From the NCBI GenBank assembly GCA_039090855.1, contig CM077013.1, positions 142,745,240-142,809,239 of the forward strand: 64,000 bases of DNA. The letters are read 5' to 3'. The notes under the pieces are model-generated. The model did no database searches, had not been told where the DNA came from, and worked only from the letters and a program-made list of their open reading frames with translations. The stretch's first letter is position 1; every line of letters starts with the position of its first letter. This document shows, one piece after another, positions 34,392 through 45,482 of the stretch. A program made the translations under genes and the position numbers. Origin of the DNA: Macrothele yani. Lineage: Eukaryota > Arthropoda > Arachnida > Araneae > Macrothelidae.

Positions 34392-36416
34392 CAGGGACTC
34401 CTCACTTGATGATCTACCTGTTTAATGACCGCTCGGACTTGCGACCAGCTCCCCAGTGTTGTGGAATCCTCTTAGCCAGTCTGAGAAAGATAAACATAAT
34501 ACAACACATAGCAGTAATCCCAATGACAGGTGGGCGAATGAACTTAATTTGGGCATTAATTTGCTGAGTTGAAGAATGATGGTACTTCACCGAAGATTTA
34601 TTGGTAACAGTTATAAAAAACAACAGCAGCTTCATTTTGCTTGTTGAGACATTTTTGTTCATGTCCGGTTGCACGCACACGCTTTCACCAAGAAGGCGAA
34701 GTTAAAGGGTCTCCCACTCAAAAGTAGGTTCACAGTTGTTTTTCTCGACGACGATGCATGCGCACACTCAGTTCTTTCTCCGAGAGTGGAACAGTGAGAA
34801 AATCTTTTTTCTTTTGTTACGAATTTCTTGCTCTCCTTGATGTTCCCACATTGCCGACACGGGAGGCATCTTTCAACAGTCTTGTTACCGCAGTCGGTCA
34901 GTATTCACTACACGAAGCGTTTGCAATCTCCAAGACTACATAATTCGTTTATAAATCAGTAACTTTACTGTGCACCCCATAGCACAAGATGTTGATAAAA
35001 AGGAAGAGCACGACTTCACCTGGAGGAAGCGCCAAGAATCGAAGGAAGGCTATCAATCTTGAGATGAAAATGAAAATCTTAAACGACTATGAAGCTGGTA
35101 AAAAAGTTACAGCGATAGCACATGACTTGCAGCTGGCGCATTCGACCGTTTCTACGACCTTGAAGGATAAAGATAGAGTGAAAGAGGCAGTGAAAGCATC
35201 GGCAGGATTTAAAGATATAATGACTAGGCAATGGAAAGGCCTTATTCATGAAATGGAGAAATTACTGGCAATCTGGTTTGACGATCAGATACAAAAATGA
35301 ATGCCGATGAGCATTTTAATAATTTGAGCCAAAGCAGGCAGTATCGTTGAGACTTTGAAGGCGAAGAATTGGCAAGCCATGGATGGTTTCAATGGAGATT
35401 CAACCGGCATAATTGGAGAATCAGCGGTGAGGCAACAAGTGTGGACGTAGAAACGGTGGAAACATTTGCTGACCAATTTGATGAAATTATCGAGAAAGGA
35501 AGCTATTGCCCCGAACAGATCTTCAATGTAGATGAAACCGGACTTTTTTTTGGAAAGAAATGCCCGAAAGGTCCTACATACACAAAGAAGCTTAAACAAT
35601 GCTTGGTTTCAAGGTGTTTTGGACAAGGTAATGTTGTTGTTAGGTGGAAATGTGGCTGGGTTCAAGTTAAAGTCTTTCCTCATGTATTGCTCCGAGAACC
35701 CACATGTATTGAAGCAGGTTAGCAAGCACATGCTGCCCATTTACTATCATGCAAATAACAAAGCATGGATGATGCAAGCTTTATTTGAGGATTGGTTCAT
35801 CAACTGCTTCATACCCTCGGTCAAGCATTATTGTCTGGAAAAGGACGTTCCCTTTAAAATTATCCTCCTGCTTGATAATGCCCCAGGCTACCTCCAGCAT
35901 CTTGATGATCTACACCAGGATGTAAAGGTAGTGTATCTGTCTAAAAATACAACTGCTATCCTACAGCCATTGGACCAGGGAGCTATAGCTATGTTTAAAG
36001 TGTGCTATTTGGGCACAACTTTTTCCAAAGCTGTAGAAGAAACAGAAAGTGATAACATAACCCTTCATGATTTTTAGAAATCATACAACACTTTACACTG
36101 CATAAAAAACATTGAATCAGCTTAGGAGGGAGTGACAGAAAAGTGTATGCAAGGCAAAAAATGCCTAAAACGTTTTGTGAATAATTTCGAAGTGTTTGAC
36201 AAAGAAGAGCATATTGGTGTCATACATAAAACAATTGTGGAACTTGCTAATGTGCTTAATTTAGATGTTGAAGTAGAAGATATTGAAGAATTAGTGGAAT
36301 TAGACTTTTTCTTTATTCAAAATAAATAAAAACGATTAAGCTCCTCGCTTATCAACCAATTCGCTTAATGACCTAGTTTTAGGAACGGAACTCGGCCGTT
36401 AAGCGAGGAGTGCCTG
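34392..36416 (+). mobile_element. Tigger (pogo-superfamily) element
   Basis: Left end CAGGGACTCCTCACTT and inverted right end AAGCGAGGAGTGCCTG. TA dinucleotides flank both (34390-34391, 36417-36418). Length 2.0 kb; a 5' leader of about 600 bp precedes the transposase. The right end repeats the CGCTTAA unit several times. Confidence 0.88.
34989..36329 (+). pseudogene. Tigger/Jerky-type transposase, frameshifted
   Basis: Start MLIKRKSTTSPGGSAKNRRK, then a CENP-B-like HTH (KILNDYEAGKKVTAIAHDLQ, HSTVSTTL). The DDE domain follows: FNVDETGLFF at about 35522, ILLLDNAPGYLQHL at 35863, TTAILQPLDQGAIAMFK at about 35949, and an acidic C-terminus (DVEVEDIEELVELD). Frames change at about 35290-35400 and 35560-35600, and there are stops at 36075 and 36123. 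Catalytic residues DE and DN are still readable. It encodes a single-protein cut-and-paste transposase, now inactive. Confidence 0.88.
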
Positions 36417-36477
36417 TACTTTCAAGTTTAGTGATACGTATGTATCTTCTATGAACCTGTGATTCACTTTCATCATC

Positions 36478-37003
36478 CCCTCTGTTTCGATGATTAGCGA
36501 TTATCCACAGTATGTGTTGAGCATAAAGATGAAGCAAAATGGTTGCTAGTAAGATGGAGACAAATATTCCGAGATGGTATGGTCATGTTGAAAGAATGAG
36601 TGGCGAGATTCTAAGAAAATTTATTCAGCCCAACTGGCAAGAAAGCAGGGAACAAGATGGTCAGGAAATTCAGGAATGTTGACATGAGGAAAAGGTACTG
36701 CCTATGAAGTACAAAAGGTCTTGTGTTAGACATGTGATGGATGTCAATAAAGCTCAAGTTGTGGGCCAAAATCACTGCAAATGGAGACATTTCATACATC
36801 AGTAAGTAAAATCTAGTACCATCAGTTTTAAACTTTTATTAGGCATCCGAGCCTTCTTTGAGGAGCTAACTTCCGAATCTCAGAAAACAGCTTAGTGATA
36901 TGATTGTATGTATGTAATTATCAATTATATAAATAAAGATAACATGTCCATCTCACCCTCTATTTTGACGATTAGCAATTATCCACAGTAAATATTGAGC
37001 ATC
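36478..37003. repeat. direct repeats bracketing a LINE A scrap
   Basis: About 45 bp at 36478-36525 (ATGATTAGCGATTATCCACA...TTGAGCAT) recurs at 36957-37003 (ACGATTAGCAATTATCCACA...TTGAGCAT). The segment between is a LINE A 3' end, so the repeats may be a long target duplication. Confidence 0.6.
36525..36910 (+). pseudogene. LINE A 3' scrap
   Basis: Aligns with LINE A from KVETNVLRWFGHVER to the end: AGATGGAGACAAATATTC at about 36555, SAQ/AQLARKQ, then RHVMDVNKAQVVGQNHCKWR near 36735-36790, then the conserved 3' GGAGCTAACTTCCGAATCTC and TGTATGTATGTAA tail. Several stops. Confidence 0.75.
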
Positions 37004-37317
37004 TAAATCAGGGGTTGGCAAACTATGGCCCGCTGCCTCTTTTCGTACGGCCAGTGAGCTCTAAGAATGGATTTTACATTTTCAAATTCCTTAAAATTTC
37101 AAAGTTTTTAAAATGTCAATGTACGTGCTATAACGGAATTGTCGACCGCAGAGTTGAGGATTTGCGAGATACGACGGTATGTGGCGCTCCTACAGCTTCT
37201 CATTTGGTGGCCTCTGCTGTGGCGCCATGCAGTTATAATTCGGCACCGTTTCCAGTGCCACGTGTATTGCTTTTCTGCGACATTTTGTTCTCGTTTCATT
37301 ACCCTTGCATATCCATA

Positions 37318-37968
37318 ATGTCACTGTCAAAACCAGAAAAGAAGAGAAAAGTGGACTTCGAATGTCGTGTTTTTAAGGCAGAGTGGAGTGTGAATTATTT
37401 TGTTACCGAATTAGAGGACGAAGCATTGTGTTTATTGTGCAATGACGCTATAGCTGTTTTAAAGGAGTACAATATATGCTGTCATTACCAGACTAAGCAC
37501 TCGACACAATATTCACAACTCACAGGAAAGCAAAGATCAGAAAAATTGGGAACTTTAAAATAGAATATTTCACCAAAACGCGATTTATTCAAATTTGCGG
37601 CAAATATATTTTCTGAGCTCAAACTACAGTTCCTGAAGTGTTTTTTGGATCTTAATGCAAGTGCAGAAGACATTTCCATATTTCAAAATCCATTTAACTG
37701 TACAATTGAGGAGCTTCCACCTAACCTTCAACGTGAAGTGATTAATCTGTAAAGAGATGACATGCTAAAAGGCAAATTTCAAGAAAAGAATCTAACAAAA
37801 TTCTATAAATGTCTTCCAAGCAATGAATATGGACAGTTAAGATCATATGCTCGGGGATTTTGTATATCTACATTTGGCAGCACCTACTTGTGTGAAAAAA
37901 CATTTTCAAAGATGAAATACGTAAAATCTCAATACAGGTCAGTATTAACAGATGAACATTTGAAATAA
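37318..37968 (+). pseudogene. hAT A transposase, N- and C-terminal parts only
   Basis: The N-terminus from ATG 37318 reads MSLSKPEKKRKVDFECRVFK, with a BED-type finger remnant (CLLCNDAIAVLKEYNICCHY and QTKHS). A stop follows GTLK at 37561. The frame then jumps to the C-terminal region: AEDISIFQNPFNC, LPSNEYGQLRSYARGFCIST, and dimerisation motif FGSTYLCEKTFSKMKYVKSQ to LTDEHLK at 37968. The catalytic RNase H-like core is deleted. The last few residues continue beyond the LINE at 45106 (NFEPQFGEML). This is a SCAND3/GTF2IRD2-type hAT. Confidence 0.85.
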
Positions 37969-38046
37969 ATTTTGATGATAGGAAGTATTAACTGATGTAC
38001 TTACCTGATTAAAAAGACAAAAAGAAATGCAAAAACTGACTCAAGT

Positions 38047-40214
38047 GTGGGATATGGTGGACCTACCACACTTGAGAAGGATGGTCCACCACGTAATCGA
38101 CCTGGACTTTCTAAACGGCATATGAGAAAGAGATCTCGGCTGAGTGAATGTAAGATTGGTGTATGGAATACTAGAGGTATAAATGGCAAGATGAGCGAGG
38201 TAATTGAGGAGATGAATAAGTATAGACTGGATGTGCTGTGTGTAAGTGAAACCAAAAGAAGGAAATTGGGGTAGAAGAAGTGAATGGCACGGTGAGTGTA
38301 TGGTCTGGAGTATTGGATAATATGAGAGGACAGGCTGGTGTAGGTGTGATTTTAAGTGAAAAGATGAAGAACAACTTGATTCACTATAGTTGCATAAGTG
38401 AGAGCATTCTCTGGAATTCGTTTGAAAATGAAACTTCAGAGAATTGCAATTGTTGTAGTGTATGCTCCTTGTGACTCTGAACCTTCTTATAAGAAAAAAA
38501 AATTTCTGGAATGAGCTAAAAGCTGTTTGAGCCAGTTTGGTGCTAAAGAAAGAGTTATAATAGCAGGGGATTTCGATGCTAGAGTAGGTGTGCAGAATGC
38601 AATTTCTGGCAATGTTCTGGGTAAGTTTAATGGTCCTAGTGTGAATGATAATGGTGAAAGATTAATTGAACTCTGCATTGAGAATGGTTTGTGTGTATCT
38701 AATACATTTTTCAACCACAAGTATATACACACATATATTTGGGAAAATCGTACTCTTGGTCAAAAGAGTGTGATAGATTTTGTTGTGTACGATCAGTGTT
38801 TGAAACACTTAGTTGTTGACACTCGTGTGAGGAGAGGTGCGCATGTTGGTTCTGATCATTACTTGGTAGTGTCACGAGGGAAACTTAGCATTGGTTGGAG
38901 GAATAGCAATAGGAAGAGACCCAGGATAGAAAGAATAAAGGTTGATAGGCTCCTTGAAGATCATCAGCGGTACTCTGACTTACTCAGAGAACAACTGAAA
39001 GATCCGAAGTCTGGTGAGAGGGATGTAGAAAAGAAGTGGGGATGTTTTAAGAACTGTGTTGTCACTGCTGCTAAAGAGGTCTGTGGGACCACAATAGTGG
39101 GTAACAATAGAGGTGATGCTTGGTGGAATAGTGAGATTGAAGAGGCAGTAAAGAGAAAGAAGGAAGCCTATTTGGGGATGTTGCAAGGTAGAGTCTCTGT
39201 GGATGAATATCGCTGTAAGAAGCGTGAAGCTGCTAAGCTGGTTCGCCACAGTAAGGCAACAATAGGAAGGAGAAAGTGGAAAGGCATGAACTGGCTTTTT
39301 GGAAAGATAGAAAGTCCTTCTGGAAGTACACGAGACTCAGGAAAAATAGGGGAAACAAAGTTGTAAGTTGTGTAAAGAATGTGATTGGGGAAATGATATG
39401 GGAGCCCAATGAGTTAAGTGACAGATGGGGTGAATACTTCTGTGAGTTATTAGATCAGGAAAGCAAAGATAATTCCGAGACAGGTGCAGATGATGTCACA
39501 ATGAGGGATGAAAGCACAGGAGGGATCTCAAGAGAAGAAGTGTGTAAAGCTGTAAAATCTCTTCAGAATGGTAAGGCTCCAGGAGTTGATGGCATAACTG
39601 CAGAAATGTTGAAATATGGTGGTGACTCTATAATTGACTGGTTAACTGAAATTTGCCAGTTGTGCTGGGAGTTAGGAATGGTCCCTCGGGATTGGAAGGA
39701 TGCTATTATTGTTCCCTTGTATAAGGGGAAAGGCGATCAGACTGAATGCAAGAACTATCGTGGTATTAGCCTACTGAGTGTGCCAGGGAAAGTGTTTGGT
39801 AAGGTTGTTATTGAAAAAGTACGGGGTCTTACATCATTGAAAGTGTGGGATGTTCAGAGTGGTTTTATGCCTGGTAAAGGCTGCACTAACCAGACTTTTT
39901 CATTACGCACGATGATTGAAAAGTATCTGGCAGTTGGGAAGAAAGTTTTTACTGCCTTCATAGATTTAGAGAAAGCTTACGACCAAGTAGGACACTTTTG
40001 TGGAAGGTATTGAATGAATATGATGTTACTGGGAATCTACTTAATAGTGTAAAAGCCATGTATGCTGGTAGTAGAGTTTGTGTACGAGTGAATGGTGTTT
40101 TATCAAAATGTTTTTCCATTGGTGCAGGAGTTAGACAAGGTTGTGTAATGTCACCATGGCTGTTTAATATATTTATGGACGCATGCATGCGTGATGCCAG
40201 AATAGATAATAGTG
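38047..40214 (+). pseudogene. LINE A endonuclease and RT, 5' part
   Basis: AP-endonuclease domain: KIGVWNTRGINGKMSEVIEE, LDVLCVSETKR, VVYAP, IIAGDFDARVG, and GSDHYLVV at 38836-38880, the expected order. Linker: GDAWWNSEIEEAVKRKKEAY. RT: NGKAPGVDGITAEMLKYGGD (about 39570), VPLYKGKGDQTECKNYRGIS, QSGFMPGKGCTNQ, FTAFIDLEKAYDQV (first catalytic Asp), VNGVLSKCFSIGAGVRQGCV. Frameshifts at about 38270, 38410-38500, 39290 and 39990, and stops, make it non-functional. The Penelope insertion interrupts it just before YADD. Confidence 0.88.
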
Positions 40215-40310
40215 AACAAGATGAAAGCGGGTAGTAATACGCCAAACAACTAAGTAAAGAACGATAAAATCCATTTATCGGCATAAGACAGCAAACAAAA
40301 GGTTGCAAGC

Positions 40311-40338
40311 TTTCAGCACCTACGGGTGCCTTCTTCAG
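40311..40338 (-). ncRNA. hammerhead-like motif, left arm of Penelope 3
   Basis: Minus strand CTGAAGA, stem II GGCACC/GGTGC with loop CGTA, then GAAA. Mirrors 41742-41769. The fifth core base is A, not U. Confidence 0.5.
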
Positions 40339-40526
40339 GCTTAGACGTGGTTTTGGAACAACGTTAGTAATCTAAATGAAAATGAATGTACAGAAATTTA
40401 AATACGCATGTGAAATATAAAATGTATAAAAACGTGACAGCACGGCACGTGCGGAAACAGAGGAATCAGGTACTTTCACGAGAGGCACGTAGGAACATGC
40501 GCCATATCAAGCAATCGACGTCGTAA

Positions 40527-41620
40527 TAGACTCTAATTATTTCGGTTTTAACAACCAAGTATTTAAACAGTCGAGAGGGGTGGCTATGGGCTCCCCGATG
40601 TCCTCTGTGCTTGCTGAGGCTGTGTTAAGGCTGCTAGAATCGCATATCCTAAATAGAGCCGGATTGGTAACTGCATTATAGCTACATTATGTAGACGATA
40701 TATTTTTTGTTTGGCCTCACGGGTTGGAAGAATTGGACGATTTCTTCTCCTTCATCAATTCCCTCCATAATGACATCAAGTTTACCATGGTTTGCGCCAA
40801 TGATGATTCCCTTCCTTATCTGGACGTCCTCGTCACTAAACCGCTGTATGGAACTTTTTCAACTGAGGTTTATTATAAGCCTACTTATACCCCAAATTTA
40901 ATTTTATCCTCATCTTTTGGGCCGGCTACCCACAAATTGGCATTTTTAAGACATCGTGCTAAGCGAGCGTTTACCCACTCTTCAAGTGACGCGTCCAGAA
41001 TTGCGATCAACAATATTAAATCGTTGGCCTCAGCTGCAGGCTATAAAGAGTATGAAATTGACGACATCTTTAGGAGCGCCGAACTTGAGTTTGTTAATCA
41101 ACGTCGTCGTATCAAGGAACAGAGTCAGAAGTTCATCGGCTCCTTTCCGTACGTACCGGGACTTTCCTATTTCATCCGGAATGCATTTAAGAAGTTAGGG
41201 CTTGGAGTTGGAATTTGCCACCCTAGGTCAATTTCACAATTCCTACTTTCATCCGGAAGCTGCAGCACTTTACTTGCTAACGCAGAGGTATATTCCATAC
41301 CCCTTCGATACCAGGATGGAAATACTAAGTTTTATATTGGTATGACAAAGAGGTCCTTTGGGACTCGTTTGTCCGAACACAAAAGAGAAGTCTTGAAGAA
41401 TAAATCGTCCACTGCCCTATCTAGGGAGGTCATGACATCTTCAGCCGCTCCACAATGGGCCAATTTGCAACAGGTTGCTCCATACACGACAGCCAGAGGT
41501 ACAGCCATCAGGGAGTCTCTGGAGATTTTGTTTAGCAATGATGTCTGCAACAATGACGTGTCAATAGAGCTGCCTTTGATATGGCGCATGTTCCTGCATG
41601 CCTCTCGTGAAAGGACCTGA
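40527..41620 (+). pseudogene. Penelope reverse transcriptase and GIY-YIG endonuclease
   Basis: The frame starts mid-RT with SNYFGFNNQVFKQSRGVAMG then SPMSSVLAEAV, one in-frame TAG before LHYVDDIFFVW (catalytic YVDD), and DDSLPYLDVLVTKPL. The connector has YKPTYTPNLIL, HKLAFLRHRAKRAFTH and FIGSFPYVPGLSYFIRNAFK. The C-terminal GIY-YIG nuclease reads NAEVYSIPLRYQDGNTKFYI then GMTKRSFGTRLSEHKREVLK; the glycine before VY is Ala-Glu here. It ends IWRMFLHASRERT at 41620. Penelope elements prime on DNA using this nuclease. Missing N-terminal RT and one stop make this copy defective; otherwise it is well preserved. Confidence 0.9.
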
Positions 41621-41741
41621 TTCCTCTGTTTCCGCACGTGCCATGCTGTCACATTTTTATACATTTTATATTTCACATGCATATTTAAATTTCTGTACAT
41701 TCATTTAGATTACTAACGTTGTTCCAAAACCACGCCTAAGC

Positions 41742-41769
41742 CTGAAGAAGGCACCTGTAGGTACTGAAA
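41742..41769 (+). ncRNA. hammerhead-like motif, right arm of Penelope 3
   Basis: CTGAAGA, GGCACC-TGTA-GGTAC stem-loop, then GAAA and CTTGCAACC. In the position (3' of the endonuclease) where Penelope pLTRs carry type I hammerheads. Confidence 0.5.
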
Positions 41770-41968
41770 GCTTGCAACCTTTTTGTTTGCTGTTTTATGC
41801 CGATAAACAGATTTTTATCGTTCATTACTTAGATAATAGTGGTTTATGTCTTGGTGATATCCGTGTGTGCAGATTGCTGTATGCTGATGACACTGTCCTG
41901 TTGGCAGAGAGCAAAAGTGAGTTGCAGAGTATGTTGACTCGGATGCACGAAGTTTGCATGAAATTCAA

Positions 41969-44289
41969 CATACATACATACATACATATCACTAAGCTGT
42001 TCTCTGAGATTCAGAGGTTAGCTCCAAAAAGGAATAAAAACTTCCAGATATTTTTACTTATTGTTGTCGTATCAAATTTCGCCATTTACAGCGATCTTGA
42101 CATACAACTCGTGCTTCACTGATATCCATTACACGCCGTACACAAGATCTTTTATACTTCATACTCATAATCTTTTTCTCATGCACACACTCCTGAATCT
42201 GATCCACCCATGTCTTCCTTGGCCTTCCTCTGCCTTTCCTTCCTGCTACTAGGGCTGAAAAGATTTTCTTAGTAAGCATTTCATCACTCATTCTTTCAAC
42301 ATGGCCAAACCACCGAAGCATATTGGTCTCCACCTTGCTAAATACATTTTGCTTTACATCACACAACTGCAATACATCTTCATTCCTCACACAATCAGAT
42401 CGTGTCTTGCCACAAACCCCACGTAAGTAACGCATTTCTCCAGCACACAAACGACTCCTATGTTTCTTCTGCAGTACCCAGGTTTCACTGCCATACATCA
42501 GAGTAGGAACAATTACTGTTTCACACACAGCCATGCGGGACTCTCTAGAGAACCCATCATTCCTGTGAAAACCTCCCAGAGCAGCTATGACTTTCAAAGA
42601 AGAATTCACTCGCCTACTGATTTCACCATCCAACTTGTTCTCTCTGTCAAACATCCTTCCTAAATACAAAACTCACTCACCTGGTCAATCACAGTGCCAT
42701 TTATGCTTACATTACATTCAGTGCTACCCATTCCTCCCTCAAACACCATAAATTTGGTTTTCCCTTATTTATACTCAGTTTGAATTTCATGCAAATTTCG
42801 TGCATCCGAGTCAACATACTCTGCAACTCACTTTTGCTCTCTGCCAACAGGACAGTGTCATCAGCATACAGCAATCTGCACACACTGATATCACGAAGAC
42901 ATAAACCACTATTATCTATTTTGGCCTCACGCATGCATGCATCCATAAATATATTAAACAGCCATGGTGACATTACACAACCTTGTCTAACTCCTGCACC
43001 AATGGAAAAACATTTTGATGAAACACCATTCATTCATACACAAGCTCTACTACCAGCATACATGGCTTTTACACTATTAAGTAGATTCCCAGTAACACCA
43101 TATTCATTCAATACCTTCCACAAAAATGTCCTATTGACTCGGTTGTAAGCTTTCTCTAAATCTATGAAGGCAGTAAAAACTTTCTTCCTAACAGCCAGAT
43201 ACTTTTCAGTCATCATGCGTAATGCAAAAATTTGGTTAGTGCAGCCTTCTTTACCAGGCATAAAACCACTCTGAACATCCCACACTTTCAATGATGTAAG
43301 ACCCCGTACTTTTCCAATAACAACCTTACCAAACACTTTCCCTGGCACACTCAGTAGGCTAATACCACGATAGTTCTTGCATTCAGTCTGATCACCTTTT
43401 CCCTTATACAAGGGAACAATAATAGCATCCTTCCAATCCCGAGGGACCATTCCTAACTCCCAGCACAACTGGCAAATTTCAGTTAACCAGTCAACTATAG
43501 AGTCACCACCATATTTCAACATTTCTGCAGTTATGCCATCAACTCATGGAGCCTTACCATTCTGAAGAGATTTTAGAGCTTTACACACTTCTTCTCTTGA
43601 GATCCCTCCTGTGCTTTCATTACTCATTGTGACATCATCTGCGCCTGTCTCAGAATTATCTTTGCTTTCCTGATCTAATAACTCACAGAAGTATTTGCCC
43701 CATCTGTCACTTAACTCATTGGGCTCCCATATCATTTCCCCATCACATTCTTCACACAACTTACAACTTTGTTTCCCCTATTTTTCCTGAGTCTCAAGTA
43801 CTTCCAGAAGGACTTTCTATCTTTCCAAAAAGCCAGTTCATGCCTTTCCACTTTCTCTTTCCTATCTTTTGCCTTACTGTGGCGAACCAGCTTAGCAGCT
43901 TCACGCATCTTACAGTGATATTCATCCACAGAGACTCTACTTTGCAACATCCCCAAATAGGCTTCCTTCTTTTTCTTTACTGCCTCATCAATCTCACTAT
44001 TCCACCAAGCATCACCTCTATTGTTACCAACTATTGTGGTGCCACAGACCTCTTTAGCAGCAGTAACAACACAGTTCTTAAAACATTCCCACTTGTTTTC
44101 TACATCCGTCTCACAAGATTTCAGATCCTTCAGTCGTTCTCTGAGTAAGTCAGAATACCGCTGATGATCTTCAAGGAGCCTATCAACCTTTATTCTTTCT
44201 ATCCTGGGTCTCTTCCTATTCCTTTTCCTCCAACCAACATTAAGTTTCACTTGTGACACTACCAAGTAATGATCAGAACCAACATCTGC
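41969..44289 (-). mobile_element. antisense LINE A, 5'-truncated, inserted in LINE A
   Basis: A minus-strand copy of the same family inside the plus-strand copy, with ATTCAA on both sides (41963-41968, 44290-44295) as a short target duplication. Its TATG-type 3' tail appears as CATACATACATACATA at the left edge. The 5' end stops in the endonuclease at GSDHYLVV. Confidence 0.85.
42056..44289 (-). pseudogene. LINE A RT, antisense copy
   Basis: Minus frames in order: end of endonuclease with GSDHYLVVSQVKLNVGWRKR (44280), linker GDAWWNSEIDEAVKKKKEAY, KNRGNKVVSCVKN (43760), MLKYGGDSIVDWLTEICQLC (43522), FTAFIDLEKAYNRVNRTFLW, then GVRQGCVMSPWLFNIFMDAC and CRLLYADDTVLLAES (42850), and the C-terminal 203-residue frame 42669-42058 ending CKWRNLIRQQ. 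Frame changes at about 43740, 43540, 43260, 43033 and 42700. The Asp and YADD residues are intact. Confidence 0.87.
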
Positions 44290-45482
44290 ATTCAAACTGA
44301 GTATAAATAAAGGAAAAACCAAAGTTATGGTGTTTGAGAGAGGAACAGGTAGCACTGAATGTAATGTCAGTATAAATGGCACTGTGATTGACCAGGTGAG
44401 TGAGTTTGTGTATTTAGGAAGCATGTTTGACAGAGAGAACAAGTTGGATGGTGAAATCAGTAGGCGAGTGAATTCTTCTTTGAAAGTTATGGCTGCTCTG
44501 GGAGGTTTTCACAGGAATGATGGGTTCTCTAGAGAGTCCTGCATGGCTGTGTATGAAAGTGTAATTGTTCCTACTCTGATGTATGGCAGTGAAACCTGGG
44601 TACTGCAGAAGAAACATAGGAGTCGTTTGTGCGCTAGAGAAATGCGTTACTTACGTGGGGTTTGTGGCAAGACACGATCTGATTGTGTGAGGAATGAAGA
44701 TGTATTGCAGTTGCGTGATGTGAAGCAAAATGTTGTTGGCAAGGTGGAGACCAATGTGCTTCGGTGGTTTGGCCATGTTGAAAGAGTGAGTGATGAAATG
44801 CTTACTAAGAAAATCTTTTCAGCCCAAGTGGCAGGAGAGAAAGGCAGAGGAAGGCCAAGGAAGACATCGGTGGATCAGATTCAGGAGTGTGTGCATGAGA
44901 AAAAGATTATGAGTATGAAGTATAAAAGATCTTGTGTACGGCGTGTAATGGATATCAGTGAAGCACGAGTTGTAAGTCAAGATCGCTGTAAATGGAGAAA
45001 TTTGATACAACAACAATAAGTAAAAATATCTGGTAGTTTGTATTTCTTTTTGGAGCTAACCTCTGAATCTCAGAGAACAGCTTAGTGATGTGTATGTATG
45101 CATATGGAAGTACTAACTTTGAACCCCAATTTGGTGAAATGTTATCCCCAAAAAGTAATTCCATTCTTTTCATTAGTAGAGCTGTATTTCAAACAATTGT
45201 AGTCTGCGTTTTTTAGTCTACTTATTGTTATTATTACATTACATTTTTTGTCAGCAAATTTGTGCAAACGTTTTTTTTTTTTGGTTTTTTGTTTTTTAAG
45301 TAGGCCTAGGCTTACCTACTTAAATAACAAAAAAAAAAAAAAAAAAAACTACATAAATATCCTCGAGTTTGACTCTTGGCCCGCAGAGCCTAAAATATTT
45401 ACTATTTGGCCCCTTACAAAAAATGTTTGTTGACCCCTGATCTAAATAAAAGCAGCACGTTAAAGAGATCTGTCTGACTTAC

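Larger units (their letters stand above)
40215..41829 (+). mobile_element. Penelope-like element 3, nested in LINE A
   Basis: Perfect 12-bp target duplication TAGATAATAGTG (40203-40214 and 41830-41841). Left and right arms (about 40250-40510 and 41575-41829) are inverted copies of each other, each with a hammerhead-like core. Between them is a 5'-truncated RT plus GIY-YIG frame. The RNA-sense 3' end is the right arm; the left arm is a copy of that end in reverse. Confidence 0.92.
41842..45016 (+). pseudogene. LINE A RT, 3' part (split)
   Basis: Continues the interrupted LINE. At 41842-41968 it reads SVCRLLYADDTVLLAESKSE-like sequence with the catalytic YADD. It resumes at 44290 after the antisense insertion (FKLSINKGKTKVMVFERGTG), then FVYLGSMFDRENKLDGEISR, IVPTLMYGSETWVLQKKHRS, VLRWFGHVERVSDEML and GRGRPRKTSVDQIQECVHEK, and ends CKWRNLIQQQ at 45016. 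The 44327-45016 stretch is an uninterrupted 230-codon frame. 3' untranslated sequence follows to 45105. Confidence 0.88.
37994..45105 (+). mobile_element. LINE A (RTE-like), near full length, nested in hAT A
   Basis: Flanked by a 13-bp target duplication GGAAGTAYTAACT (37981-37993 and 45106-45118, one difference). It carries endonuclease and reverse transcriptase, and ends with the conserved GGAGCTAACCTCTGAATCTC sequence and TGTATGTATG tail. It is split by Penelope element 3 (40215-41829) and by an antisense LINE A (41969-44289). Without them it would be about 3.2 kb. Confidence 0.9.
37009..45439 (+). mobile_element. hAT transposon A (internally deleted, hosting nested elements)
   Basis: Ends CAGGGGTTGGCAAACTATGG and, inverted, TTTGTTGACCCCTG. 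Perfect 8-bp duplication ATCTAAAT on both sides (37001-37008, 45440-45447). The hAT sequence itself is about 1.3 kb (37009-37993 plus 45119-45439); the rest is a LINE A inserted at 37994-45105. The 3' part contains long A and T runs and a GGCCC-type end typical of ZBED-like hATs. Confidence 0.92.
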
